A stretch of 64,000 nt of DNA from Burkholderia sp. BCC0322 (GCF_902833045.1 NZ_CADFDU010000003.1:496001-560000); one strand, 5' to 3'; positions 17,588 through 26,843 are shown, counted from the first letter of the stretch. Program-made: numbers and translations. Notes: generated by a model not told the origin, from the sequence alone.

Positions 17588-19237
17588 TTACCCGCCGATC
17601 CACCCGAACCGCCACGACAGCCGCCGCGTCGCGGCGAGCAACGCCTGCGCGAGGTCGCTGTCGGGCCCGCGCGGGAAGCCGCGTGACGAGCCGATGATCG
17701 CGATCACGAGCCGGATGCTGCCGGTGTGATCGAACACGGGTGCGGCGACTGTCCCGATGCCCGGCACCGGCGCGTCGAATGCGAAATCGAGTTCGGTCGC
17801 GCGGATCGTCGCGAGCCGAGCGCGGAAGGCATCGTCGACCGGCGCGGCGGCGTTGCCCGCGAGGCGCACGGGTTCGTCCGCGAGCAGGTCGGCCAGCACG
17901 TCGTCAGGCATGCCGGCCGCGAAGACCCGTCCGATCGCCGTATTAACGAGCGACATCACCGTGCCGACCTGCAGGCTCACGTGCTGCGGCCGCGCCGACT
18001 CCTCGAGTCGGATCACGGTCGGGCCGAGCGGCCCGAGCGTCGCGGCCGCGACGCTCATGTCGGTCGCGCCGGCCAGCGCGACGATCTCGGCTTCCGCGTC
18101 GCGCGTCGGCGACACGCGCTGCATCGCGATCAGGCCGAGCGCCTGCCCGAGCGGGCCGCCGCCGAAGCAGCCGGCGTCGTCGCGGCTCAGCAGGCCGATC
18201 TTCTGCAGGCTGACGAGATGCGGAAAGGCCTTCGCGGCCGGCATGCCGGCCGCCGCCGCGAGATCGCGCAGCGGCAGCGCGCGGCCCGCCGACACCAGCG
18301 CAAGCAGCAGCTCGCCGGTGCTGTCGAGCGCATGGATGCCGCGCTGTGCCTTCGCATCGTCAGCCAGGGCAGGCGGCACGCGCGGGGCGGCCGGGGCCGG
18401 GCCGGAAACCGGCGGGGGCGCGTCGTGCGCCGCGCCGAGCAAGGCGGTGGCCTGCCGTGCCGCGTCGCGCAATGCCGCCGCGATCGGGCCGTCCCAGTCG
18501 ACGTCGATCGAGCCTGTCGAACCGATCACCGTCAACGCGAGCTGCAGCGTGCCCGTCGCGTCGAACACCGGCACGCACATCGCGCTGACGCCGGGGCTCG
18601 GCAGGTCGACGCCGCGCTCGATACCGCGGGTGCGGATTGCATCGAGTTCGGCCCGCGGCACGCCGGCGTCCGGCGCGGGCTGCTCCGCGCCCGCGAGCGT
18701 GGCGCCCGCGCCGGCCTGGCTGGCCGCCATCGCGTCGAGTTGCGCGGGATCGCCGAACGCGCGGAATACGCGGCCGGTGGCCGTGGTGTCGAGCGACATC
18801 ACCGAACCGACGTGCAGGTTCACGTGCAGCGGATAGCCGCCGTGCTCGATACGCACGATCGTGGGCCCGAGCACGCCCGGCACCGACAGCGCGACGCTCA
18901 GGCCGACCGCTTCCGCGAGTCGCGCCGCGTGCGGCAGCGCCGCCCGATAGGCCGGCTGGCGCTCGATCGACATCAGCCCGAGACGCAGCGACAACGGCCC
19001 CGGCTCGTAATTGCCGGTGATCGCATCGCGCTTCACGAGCGCAAGCCGCGTCAGGCTGACGAGATAGGTGTGCGCCTGCGCGGTCGACAGGTCGGCCGCC
19101 GCGGCCAGCTCGGACAGGCCGAGCGGCTTGCGCCGGCGCGCGAGCGCGTCGAGCAGCCGGCCGCCGACCTCGACACTCTGGATCCCGCGCTGCGCCTTGG
19201 GCGGCGCGTCGTCTGCGCTGACTTCGTGGTTCTGCAC
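17588..19237 (-). CDS. Tandem IclR-family transcriptional regulator (two IclR units in one chain)
   Basis: Protein of 549 residues from GTG 19237 (GGAAG upstream), about twice the usual IclR length of 250-280. Unit one has a winged HTH (~16-75, 'LSELAAAADLSTAQAHTYLV') and an effector domain (~85-270). A Pro/Ala-rich linker (~272-295) leads to unit two, which repeats the same order: wHTH ~297-352 ('LPLRDLAAAAGMPAAKAFPH') and effector ~360-545. Both units begin with an 'AKAQRGI' segment, showing internal duplication. It is divergent from the MBL-fold gene (177 bp apart), and the two MFS genes follow, so it probably controls uptake and processing of a small organic acid. Upstream codons in frame are antisense to the MBL gene and were excluded. 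Confidence 0.88.
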   Translation of the reverse strand: MQNHEVSADDAPPKAQRGIQSVEVGGRLLDALARRRKPLGLSELAAAADLSTAQAHTYLVSLTRLALVKRDAITGNYEPGPLSLRLGLMSIERQPAYRAALPHAARLAEAVGLSVALSVPGVLGPTIVRIEHGGYPLHVNLHVGSVMSLDTTATGRVFRAFGDPAQLDAMAASQAGAGATLAGAEQPAPDAGVPRAELDAIRTRGIERGVDLPSPGVSAMCVPVFDATGTLQLALTVIGSTGSIDVDWDGPIAAALRDAARQATALLGAAHDAPPPVSGPAPAAPRVPPALADDAKAQRGIHALDSTGELLLALVSAGRALPLRDLAAAAGMPAAKAFPHLVSLQKIGLLSRDDAGCFGGGPLGQALGLIAMQRVSPTRDAEAEIVALAGATDMSVAAATLGPLGPTVIRLEESARPQHVSLQVGTVMSLVNTAIGRVFAAGMPDDVLADLLADEPVRLAGNAAAPVDDAFRARLATIRATELDFAFDAPVPGIGTVAAPVFDHTGSIRLVIAIIGSSRGFPRGPDSDLAQALLAATRRLSWRFGWIGG

Positions 19238-19414
19238 GCGATGAATCTTCCGTTGACGAAACCCCGCATGGTATCCGACGCCATTTATCGCGCCAGCCCG
19301 CAGGTTTACCCGTATTAAACAATAGCAAGCGACTTTGTCATTGACAAATATCCGACGCGGGAAGATGATCCGCTCACTCCCCTCAACACATGGCTCGCAG
19401 CCACGGAACGCAAC

Positions 19415-20374
19415 ATGGCCAAAGCATTCGCCTCCCAAGCCGATCTGGAAGAGAAGAAAGTCACCTGGACGAAGCTGTCCGAGAACGCCTACGCGTACAC
19501 CGCCGAAGGCGACCCGAACTCGGGTGTGATCATCGGCGACGACAGCGTGCTGATCGTCGACACGACCGCGACGCCGGCGATGGCCCAGGACCTGATCGCG
19601 AAGATCCGCAGCGTGACCGACAAGCCGATCAAGCACGTCGTGCTGTCGCACTACCACGCGGTGCGCGTGCTCGGCGCGTCCGCGTATTTCGCCGAAGGCG
19701 CGCAGCACGTGATCGCGAGCCGCGGCACCTACGAGATGATCGTCGAGCGCGGCGAGGCGGACATGAAGTCGGAGATCGAACGCTTCCCGCGCCTGTTCGC
19801 CGGCGTCGAGACGGTGCCGGGCCTGACCTGGCCGACGCTCGTGTTCGAGCGCGAGATCACGCTGTTCCTCGGCAAGCTCGAAGTGAAGATCATGCACGTC
19901 GGCTCGGGCCACACGAAGGGCGACACGATCGTCTGGATCCCGTCGCAGAAGGTGCTGTTCTCGGGCGACCTCGTCGAATACGACGCCGCATGCTATTGCG
20001 GCGACGCTCAGCTCGAGCAATGGCCGGCCACGCTCGAGGCGCTGCGCGCGCTCGGCGCCGAGAAGCTCGTGCCGGGCCGCGGCCCCGCGCTGCTGAACCC
20101 GGCCGACGTGAACAAGGGCCTCGACTACACGAAGGATTTCGTCACGACGCTGCTCGCACAGGGCCGCAAGGCCGTCGAGCAGAAGCTCGACCTGAAGGCG
20201 TCGATGGCGCTCACCCGCGAAGCGATGGACCCGAAGTTCGGCCACGTGTTCATCTACGAGCACTGTCTGCCGTTCGACGTGTCGCGTGCGTTCGACGAAG
20301 CGAGCGGCATCACGCATCCGCGCATCTGGACGGCGCAGCGCGACAAGGAAATGTGGGCCGCGCTGCAGGATTGA
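19415..20374 (+). CDS. Metallo-beta-lactamase-fold hydrolase with altered metal motif
   Basis: MBL-fold protein of 319 residues, no signal peptide. The first metal motif, normally HxHxDH, reads H79-Y-H81-A-V-R ('SHYHAVRVLGAS'), so the Asp and last His that build the second metal site are missing. The later His in 'GSGHTKGDT' and the bridging-position Asp in 'FSGDLVEYD' are present. It may bind one metal or act on a non-lactam ester or thioester; the 'GHTKGD' region resembles the quinoprotein-relay/alkyl-hydrolase group. A strong terminator follows, so it is its own transcript, divergent from the tandem IclR regulator and upstream of two MFS genes. The substrate is unknown. Confidence 0.85.
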   Translation: MAKAFASQADLEEKKVTWTKLSENAYAYTAEGDPNSGVIIGDDSVLIVDTTATPAMAQDLIAKIRSVTDKPIKHVVLSHYHAVRVLGASAYFAEGAQHVIASRGTYEMIVERGEADMKSEIERFPRLFAGVETVPGLTWPTLVFEREITLFLGKLEVKIMHVGSGHTKGDTIVWIPSQKVLFSGDLVEYDAACYCGDAQLEQWPATLEALRALGAEKLVPGRGPALLNPADVNKGLDYTKDFVTTLLAQGRKAVEQKLDLKASMALTREAMDPKFGHVFIYEHCLPFDVSRAFDEASGITHPRIWTAQRDKEMWAALQD

Positions 20375-20386
20375 GCGGCTTGCACA

Positions 20387-20420
20387 GGCGGGGTGTCCGA
20401 CAGGGCACTCCGCCTTTTTT
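20387..20420 (+). terminator. Rho-independent terminator after the MBL-fold gene
   Basis: A 12-bp stem (GGCGGGGTGTCC at 20387-20398 with GGGCACTCCGCC at 20403-20414, two G-U wobbles) closes a GACA loop and is followed by six T residues (20415-20420). It lies 12 bp past the MBL stop and separates that gene from the MFS pair. Confidence 0.85.
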
Positions 20421-20553
20421 CTGACGCGGCGACTGGCCACGGCTTCCTGCCGCCTTTCCGTCCACCGTATCCGTTCTCACAAGAAAGCAGGGCGCACGTA
20501 CGCCCCGGGAGACGGCTGCGCGCTCGAATCGCGCCGCCTGTTTGGAGAGAGAC

Positions 20554-21897
20554 ATGCCTCGATCGCTTCCCGCCGAAGCGACGCTCGCGCACGCGAGCGC
20601 TTCGGCTTCCGCCGCCACGAACGACGCGCTGCTGTTCCGCAAGATCGCGTGGCGAATCGTGCCGTTCCTGTTCCTCTGTTACGTCATCTCGTTCCTCGAC
20701 CGTATCAACATCGGCTTCGCGCAGTTGCAGATGAAGCACGATCTCGGCTTCAGCGATGCGATGTACGGCCTCGGCGCCGCGGTGTTCTACGTCGGCTATG
20801 TGTGCTGCGAAGTGCCGAGCAACCTGCTGCTCGCGCGCTTCGGCGCGCGCCGCACCTTCACGCGGATCATGCTGCTGTGGGGCATCGCGTCGACCGGGAT
20901 GATGTTCGTGTCGCAGCCGTCGCATTTCTACGTGCTGCGCTTCCTGCTCGGCGTATTCGAAGCGGGGTTCTTTCCCGGCATCGTGCTGTACTTGACCTAC
21001 TGGTTCCCCGCGAACCGGCGGGCGGCCGCGATCTCGGTGTTCTTCGCGGGCGTCGCGGTGGCCGGCGTGCTCGGCGGCCTGATGTCGGGCTGGATCATGC
21101 GCGACATGAGCGGCGTGCTCGGGATGCACGGCTGGCAGTGGATGTTCGCGATCGAAGGCGCGCCGGCGATCCTGCTCGCATTCGCCGCGTTCACGCTGCT
21201 GGTCGACCGGCCGCAGGACGCCACGTGGCTCACGTCCGATGAAAAGGCGCGGGTTGCCGCGCTGTGCGCCGACGGCCGCGGCCGCGGCCACGCGCACGAC
21301 GGGCGCAGCCTCGTGGCGGCACTCGCGAACCCGCGCGTGTATCTGTTCGCGTTCATCTATTTCTCGCTGACCTGCGCGTCGCTGACGCTCAACTTCTGGA
21401 TGCCGCTGATGATTCGCGACTTCGGCGTGACCGACGTCGTGGCCGTGAGCCTGTATACGGTCGTGCCGAATGCGGTCGGCGCGGTGGGGCTGATCCTGAT
21501 CGCGCGCCGTTCGGACCGCACCGGCGAGCGCCGCAAGCACTTCGCGTGCTGCACGATCGGCGGCGGGCTCGCGCTCGCGGCGCTGACGCTGCACCTGCAC
21601 AGCTTCGCGGCGATGCTCGCGTGCCTGTCGGTCGCGGCGACGTTGATCTTCGCCGCGTTGCCGATCTTCTGGGCCGTGCCGACCCGCTACCTGTCGGGCA
21701 ACGCGGCCGCGGCCGGGATTGCGCTGATCAGCAGCATCGGGATCACGAGCGGCATCGTCAGCCCGTGGGTGATCGGGATGATCCGCACGCGCACCGGCAG
21801 CATGGACCTCGCCGTGTATCTGCTGGCCGCGCTGCTGGTGGCGAGCGGCGTCGCGCTGATGCTCGGCGTGAAAGGCGAAGGCGCGCCGCGCGACTAG
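20554..21897 (+). CDS. MFS transporter, anion:cation symporter family (first of a tandem pair)
   Basis: Twelve-helix major facilitator of 447 residues. Family features of the ACS/phthalate-glucarate permease group are 'IVPFLFLCYVISFLDRINIGFAQLQM' split over TM1 (with the D-R-x-N motif), 'GARRTFTRIMLLWG' in loop 2-3, and 'FLLGVFEAGFFPGIVLYLTYW'. ATG 20554 has GGAGAGA just upstream; a TTG at 20542 was rejected. It probably imports an organic anion with protons. The next gene (88 bp on) is a close paralogue with the same helix-by-helix motifs, indicating duplication. The locus regulator is likely the tandem IclR protein. Confidence 0.92.
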   Translation: MPRSLPAEATLAHASASASAATNDALLFRKIAWRIVPFLFLCYVISFLDRINIGFAQLQMKHDLGFSDAMYGLGAAVFYVGYVCCEVPSNLLLARFGARRTFTRIMLLWGIASTGMMFVSQPSHFYVLRFLLGVFEAGFFPGIVLYLTYWFPANRRAAAISVFFAGVAVAGVLGGLMSGWIMRDMSGVLGMHGWQWMFAIEGAPAILLAFAAFTLLVDRPQDATWLTSDEKARVAALCADGRGRGHAHDGRSLVAALANPRVYLFAFIYFSLTCASLTLNFWMPLMIRDFGVTDVVAVSLYTVVPNAVGAVGLILIARRSDRTGERRKHFACCTIGGGLALAALTLHLHSFAAMLACLSVAATLIFAALPIFWAVPTRYLSGNAAAAGIALISSIGITSGIVSPWVIGMIRTRTGSMDLAVYLLAALLVASGVALMLGVKGEGAPRD

Positions 21898-21984
21898 GCA
21901 GGCAACGGCCGGTCGCTGCTGGCGGGCGGCGGTGACCGGCACCCCGTGTGGGCCCCGCACCCGAATCCATCGAGGAGACGATCG

Positions 21985-23325
21985 ATGTCAGCCCCTCTTC
22001 AAGCGGACGCCGCGCGTGCCGTCGCGCCAGGTGTCGCATCAACGGACGACGACGCGCTGTACCGCCGCATCGGCGCGCGGATCGTGCCGTTCCTGTTCAT
22101 CTGCTACATCGTGTCGATTCTCGATCGCAGCAATATCGGCTTCGCGCAGTTGCAGATGCGGCAGGACCTCGGCCTGACCGACGCGATGTACAGCCTCGGC
22201 GCGGTGCTGTTCTTCGTCGGCTACGTGCTGTTCGAGGTGCCGAGCAACGCACTGCTGCGCCGCTTCGGTGCGCGCCGCACGTTTGCGCGGATCATGTTCC
22301 TGTGGGGCGCGGTGTCGGTCGCGATGATCACCGTCGACAGCGCGAAGCATTTCTACGTGCTGCGCTTCCTGCTCGGGCTGTTCGAGGCCGGGTTCTTTCC
22401 GGGCGTGGTGTTCTATCTGACGTACTGGTATCCGGCGCGGCGGCGCGCGTCGGTGCTGTCGATTTTCTACGCGGGCGTCGCGGTGGCCGGGATGGTCGGC
22501 GGGCTGCTGTCGGGCTGGCTGATGCGCGGGATGTCGGGCGTGCTCGGGTTGCACGGCTGGCAATGGATGTTCGCGATCGAAGGCGCGCCCGCGATCGTGC
22601 TCGGCGTGATCGCGTGGTTCTGGCTGTGCGATCGTCCGGAGCACGCGCGCTGGTTGTCCGACGCCGACCGCCGGCGGCTCGCGGCCGACCTGGCCGCCGA
22701 CCGCGCCGGTGTCGATACGCCGGCGCCGCACTCGCTGCGCCAGGTGCTGGCCGAACCACGCACGTACCTGTTCGCTTTCATCTATTTCTCGCTGACCACC
22801 GCGCTCCTGATGCTGTTGTTCTGGATGCCGCTGATGATTCGCGAATTCGGCATCCACGATGTCGTGCAGATCAGCCTGTTGTCCGTCGTCCCGAACGCGA
22901 TCGGCGCGGCCGGCCTGATCGCGATCGCGCGGCGCTCCGATCGCAAGCGCGAACGGCGCCGGCACTTCGCGGCATGCGCGTTCGGGGGGGCGGTGGCGCT
23001 CGCGCTGCTGACGCTGCACCTGCCGAGCATCGTCGCGATGATGGCGCTGCTGTCGGTCGCGGCGATGCTGATCTTTGCCGCGCATCCGGTGTTCTGGGCC
23101 GTGCCGTCCGCGTATTTCTCCGGTGCGGGCGCGGCGGGCGGGATCGCGCTGATCAGCAGCATCGGCGTATCGAGCGGCATGATCACGCCGTGGCTCGTCG
23201 GGCTGATCCGCACGAGAACCGGCAGCATGGATCCGGCGATGCTGATGATCGCGGCGCTGCTGGCCGCGTGCGCGGTCGCGATGCTGCTGGGCGTGCGGGC
23301 GGTGGCGCGTGAAGGGTCGGCGTGA
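21985..23325 (+). CDS. MFS transporter, anion:cation symporter family (second of a tandem pair)
   Basis: Paralogue of the preceding transporter, 446 residues, with the same signatures ('YIVSILDRSNIGFAQLQM', 'FLLGLFEAGFFPGVVFYLTYW', 'NAIGAAGLIAIARRSDR'). The first cytoplasmic tail differs, and the central loop is more divergent, which may reflect different substrates. ATG 21985 follows GAGGAGACG at good distance. With only 87 bp after the upstream gene and no terminator-like hairpin between them, both are probably on one transcript. The retained duplication suggests the pair take up related acids or differ in affinity. Confidence 0.92.
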   Translation: MSAPLQADAARAVAPGVASTDDDALYRRIGARIVPFLFICYIVSILDRSNIGFAQLQMRQDLGLTDAMYSLGAVLFFVGYVLFEVPSNALLRRFGARRTFARIMFLWGAVSVAMITVDSAKHFYVLRFLLGLFEAGFFPGVVFYLTYWYPARRRASVLSIFYAGVAVAGMVGGLLSGWLMRGMSGVLGLHGWQWMFAIEGAPAIVLGVIAWFWLCDRPEHARWLSDADRRRLAADLAADRAGVDTPAPHSLRQVLAEPRTYLFAFIYFSLTTALLMLLFWMPLMIREFGIHDVVQISLLSVVPNAIGAAGLIAIARRSDRKRERRRHFAACAFGGAVALALLTLHLPSIVAMMALLSVAAMLIFAAHPVFWAVPSAYFSGAGAAGGIALISSIGVSSGMITPWLVGLIRTRTGSMDPAMLMIAALLAACAVAMLLGVRAVAREGSA

Positions 23326-23346
23326 CGCGGGCGGCGCCGGTGCGCT

Positions 23347-23643
23347 TCAGTGGAGGGACAGAAACAGCCCGGGCAGGACGAGCAGGCCGTGCAGCACCAG
23401 CGCTCCGTAGAGCGTGCCGCCGCGCGCCTGCAGGTCGATCGACAGGCAGGCGACGGCCGCGACGACCCCGATGGCCGAAAGGCCCGCCGCCCAGAAGAGC
23501 GCGGTGATCAGCACGCGCACGCCGGTGTACGGATCGTCCAGCGAACTGGCGAACACATAGCCGATCAGAAGCGCCAGCAGCTCGATGAGCGCGACGACGA
23601 GAAGACCTGACGCGATTCGCGCGGTGCGTTTGGCATTGTCCAT
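23347..23643 (-). CDS. Small hypothetical membrane protein (98 aa)
   Basis: Protein of 98 residues with about three hydrophobic segments (roughly 12-32, 42-66, 75-96) and no recognised family. It starts 'MDNAKRTARIASGLLVV', basic before TM1, so the N-terminus should be cytoplasmic. The gene converges on the second MFS gene with 21 bp between stops. It shares direction with the GGDEF gene upstream (115 bp gap) and could be its last operon member. Function unknown. Confidence 0.6.
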   Translation of the reverse strand: MDNAKRTARIASGLLVVALIELLALLIGYVFASSLDDPYTGVRVLITALFWAAGLSAIGVVAAVACLSIDLQARGGTLYGALVLHGLLVLPGLFLSLH

Positions 23644-23758
23644 GGCAAGTCGGAGTGGGCAGGGTCAGGGGCGCCAGCCTACACGATCGGTTCCGAATCG
23701 GTCGCGCAACGGGGGTGGCGGCACGCCCGGCGAGGAGCGAGCGTCGCCTGGCCGAAAT

Positions 23759-25579
23759 CTACGCCCGATACACCTCGATCCGGTTGCGGCCGCGCTCCTT
23801 CGCGAGATAGAGCGCCTTGTCGGCGCGCGACAGCGGCTGGTATGCGCCGAAGTCCGACGCCCGCATCGCGTCGATGCCGATGCTGACGGTCAGCGTGACC
23901 TGCTGATCCTCGTGCGTGAGCCGCGCCTGGCTCGCGCGTTGTTGCACGCGCTGTGCGAATGCCAGCGCGCGGTCGAGATCCGCGCCCGGCAGCACGATCG
24001 CGAATTCCTCGCCGCCGACCCGCCCGACGATGCCGTCCGGCCCGGTTTCCGCGAGCAGCAGCCGCGCAAAATGCCGCAGCGCGCGGTCGCCGACCGGGTG
24101 ACCCCAGCGATCGTTCAGCGCCTTGAAGTGATCAAGATCGAGCATCAGCACCGCGGCGGCCTGGCCGGTCGTGCGCACGGCGCGCAGCGCGGCTTCGCTT
24201 TGCCGCATGAATGCATGGCGGTTCGACAACTGCGTCAGGTGGTCGGTGGTCGCCATCCGGTGCAGTTCGGCCTCGATGTGCTTGCGGTCGGTCGCGTCGG
24301 TGATGAAGCCGTGCCACACGGTGCCGCCGTCGGCCGTGCGCTGCGGGCGCGCGTCGCCTTCGCGCCAGCGCAGGCCCTGGCCGGGCAGCAGCACGCGATA
24401 TTCGAGCCGCCACGGCGTCAGTCGCACCGACGAGTCGTGCAGCGACTGCCGATAGGCGACCAGATCGGCCGGATGGATGCGCGTCTCGACCGCCTCGGCG
24501 CTGCGGGCGATCTGTTCGGGCGTCAGTTCGTAGATGTCGCCGACACCCGCGCTCGCGTAGGAAAAGAAGCGGCGCCCGTCGGGCGCCTGCCGCAGCTGGA
24601 ACACCAGCCCGGGAACCTGGTCGGTGAGATCCGTGACGAGCGCGGCCGAGTCGCGCAATCGCACGGCGAGCTCGCGCAGCGCGGTGATGTCCGTGGTCGT
24701 TCCGACCATCCGGAGCGCGCGGCCGTTGCTGTCGCGGGCAATCACCTTGCCGCGGCTGCAGATCCATTTGTACGAGCCGTCCTTGCAGCGGATGCGGTGC
24801 TCGACCGCGTAGTAGTCGGTGCGCCGCTCGAAGTGCGCGAGCATCGCGGCCTTCACGTCGGCGACGTCGTCCGGATGCAGCCGTTCGTACGCGTCCTCGA
24901 TCCGGGTGCTGAGCTCGTGCGGCGCGTAGCCGAGCATGGCCTTCCAGGCCGGCGAGTAATGGATCTCGCCGGTTTCCACGTTGCGATCCCACACGCCGGT
25001 GCCGCTTTCGGTCAGCGCGAGCGTGGTCAGCGTGCTGTGTTCCTCGACGACGCCGAGCCGTTCACGCAACGCGGCTGCTTCGGTCGCGCGGGCAAGCGTG
25101 CCGGCGGCGAGCGTGGCGAGGTCGCACAGCAGCGCATATTGCGTGGCGTCGAGCGCCGGGCGTTTATCGTCAACGACGCACAGCGTGCCCAGGGTCGCGC
25201 CATCGGGGGCGGCCAGCTTGCAGGCCGCGATGATCCGCGGCGCGTGAGGCGCGCCTTCGTTGCGTTGCCCGTTGGCGTTCGCGCCGTGCACGGCGAACCG
25301 GGCTTCGGCAGCGGGGGGCGGCTCGGCTTGGGGCGGCAAGCCGTCGGCGGAAAGTGAATCGGCAAGCCGGTCGGTCAGTTCGCCGTCGGCGGCCAGCACG
25401 CGTTGCGCACCGGCGTCGGCGCGCACGATGAACGCGCCTGTGGCGCTGAAATGCGCACGCGCGACACGGCAGACGGTGTCCAGTTCCGGCAGGGGTGGGA
25501 GCGTGGGCTGACGGTTGGCCGAACCGCGTGCGGAGGCCGGCGCGTCACCCGTCTCGGTGATGAACATACGGACCCGCAT
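23759..25579 (-). CDS. GAF-PAS-PAS-GGDEF diguanylate cyclase
   Basis: Cytoplasmic signalling enzyme of 606 residues, probably making cyclic di-GMP. A GAF-like domain covers ~35-170 ('LGTLCVVDDKRPALDATQ'). A PAS_3 domain with PAC motif covers ~185-300 ('HRIRCKDGSYKWICSRGKVI'), and a second PAS ~315-432. The GGDEF domain (~440-605) has the active-site loop GGEEF at 522-526. The upstream RxxD product-inhibition site is not present. No TM segments or EAL domain are seen. ATG 25579 precedes a short disordered N-terminus; codons further upstream are poor. It stands apart from its neighbours, so the input signal is unknown. Confidence 0.92.
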   Translation of the reverse strand: MRVRMFITETGDAPASARGSANRQPTLPPLPELDTVCRVARAHFSATGAFIVRADAGAQRVLAADGELTDRLADSLSADGLPPQAEPPPAAEARFAVHGANANGQRNEGAPHAPRIIAACKLAAPDGATLGTLCVVDDKRPALDATQYALLCDLATLAAGTLARATEAAALRERLGVVEEHSTLTTLALTESGTGVWDRNVETGEIHYSPAWKAMLGYAPHELSTRIEDAYERLHPDDVADVKAAMLAHFERRTDYYAVEHRIRCKDGSYKWICSRGKVIARDSNGRALRMVGTTTDITALRELAVRLRDSAALVTDLTDQVPGLVFQLRQAPDGRRFFSYASAGVGDIYELTPEQIARSAEAVETRIHPADLVAYRQSLHDSSVRLTPWRLEYRVLLPGQGLRWREGDARPQRTADGGTVWHGFITDATDRKHIEAELHRMATTDHLTQLSNRHAFMRQSEAALRAVRTTGQAAAVLMLDLDHFKALNDRWGHPVGDRALRHFARLLLAETGPDGIVGRVGGEEFAIVLPGADLDRALAFAQRVQQRASQARLTHEDQQVTLTVSIGIDAMRASDFGAYQPLSRADKALYLAKERGRNRIEVYRA

Positions 25580-25906
25580 GGTCGAATTCCGCAACGGACG
25601 ATGGCCCTCGTGATCGGACGAATGCCGGTCGAACGAGGTCGCTTGGGGACTGCAATCGCAGAGCTTACTGTTGCGCGGAATGCGTGGCAAGCGAACCGGA
25701 ATCGTCTGTCGGTTCGCGACATTTGTGCCGGCCAGGAAAGAATCCGATGCGTGTTTCCGTAGACGAATCCCCCGATCGGCATACGCCCGGAAACGTGCCG
25801 CGGAACCTCGGACGATGACGGACGATTCGTCACGCATCACCGTGTTCCGCAGCACCTCCCGGGGTTCGACATGTTCGCTGCTTTCGACCTGCGGGATGCC
25901 GCGTGC
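25580..25906. other. 327-bp gene-free stretch between GGDEF gene and dehydrogenase
   Basis: No supported gene is visible here. Short open frames on both strands lack ribosome sites and coding codon bias. It must contain the minus-strand promoter of the GGDEF gene; no clear -35/-10 pair or palindrome was found by eye. Confidence 0.5.
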
Positions 25907-26707
25907 TCAGCTTGCCGTCGCGTAGCGCGGCGCGGGCGTGTCGGCCGACAGGTGCGGCGCCATCGTGCGGCGCGCGGCCTCGTACGCGGCCCATTCGTCG
26001 CCCGCGTGCAGCGACGGGATCGTCACGAGTTCGCCACGATCGAAACCGACCAGCGCCGCGTCGACCATGTCCGGCGCCGGCATCACGATTTCCTTCGGCA
26101 GATGTTCGAGCGGCAGGCCGCCCGTCTGCCAGAAATCGGTGGCGGTCGCGCCGGGCAGCACGGCCTGCACCTGCACGCCCTTGTCGGCGAGCTCGTGATG
26201 CAGCGACTGGCTGAACGCGAGCACGAACGCCTTGCTGCCGCCGTACACGCCGTTCAGCGTTTCCGGGGAGATCGCGACGATCGACGAAATGTTGATCACC
26301 GCACCGTGGCCACGGGCGACGAAGCCGGGCACCGCCGCATAGGTGAGGCGTGTGAGCGCGGTCACGTTGAGGTCGATCATCCGCGTCATCGCGTCGACGT
26401 CGCTGTCGAGCAGCGGCGCGTGCGTGCCGACGCCCGCGTTGTTCACGAGCAGCGTGATGCTCGCATCCTGCTTCAGCTTCGCCTCGACGGCGGCGAGTGC
26501 GGCGCGGTCGTTGAGGTCGGCGCCGATGATCTCGACGCTGCGCTGCGTGTCGTTCGTGATGCGCTCGGCGAGGGCGGCCAGCCGCTCACGGCTGCGCGCG
26601 ACCAGGATCAGGTCGTAGCCGCGGCGCGCGAGGCGGTCCGCGTAGACGGCGCCGATGCCCGACGAGGCGCCGGTAATGAGGGCGGTACCGAGATGTGCTT
26701 GCGTCAT
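25907..26707 (-). CDS. Short-chain dehydrogenase/reductase
   Basis: NAD(P)-dependent SDR of 266 residues. The cofactor motif 'TGASSGIG' is near residues 12-19, with 'VARSRERL' following the second strand (Arg favours NADPH). 'NNAGVG' is the structural motif, Ser sits in 'INISSIVAI' and the catalytic pair in 'YGGSK'. It belongs to the classical DltE/YdfG-like short-chain group. ATG 26707 has GGAG six bases upstream. It is divergent from the GlxA-type AraC regulator (136 bp), which is likely its regulator. Substrate unknown: such enzymes act on a wide range of ketones, aldehydes or alcohols. Confidence 0.92.
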   Translation of the reverse strand: MTQAHLGTALITGASSGIGAVYADRLARRGYDLILVARSRERLAALAERITNDTQRSVEIIGADLNDRAALAAVEAKLKQDASITLLVNNAGVGTHAPLLDSDVDAMTRMIDLNVTALTRLTYAAVPGFVARGHGAVINISSIVAISPETLNGVYGGSKAFVLAFSQSLHHELADKGVQVQAVLPGATATDFWQTGGLPLEHLPKEIVMPAPDMVDAALVGFDRGELVTIPSLHAGDEWAAYEAARRTMAPHLSADTPAPRYATAS

Positions 26708-26843
26708 GATGTGCTCCGTTTCGATGGGAATGGCCGGATGGCGTGAAGCCATTCTGGTCTCGAATCGCCGCGACACAAATGACGTAGATAGGTATGATTC
26801 AGGACATCGGGCCGACCCTCTTGCCCGGGACGGGAGAACGCAC

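Noticed and set aside
19238-20440. N-terminal extension of the IclR protein to 950 residues
   Set aside because: Antisense to the MBL gene with non-protein-like composition; GTG 19237 has a ribosome site and begins the domain.
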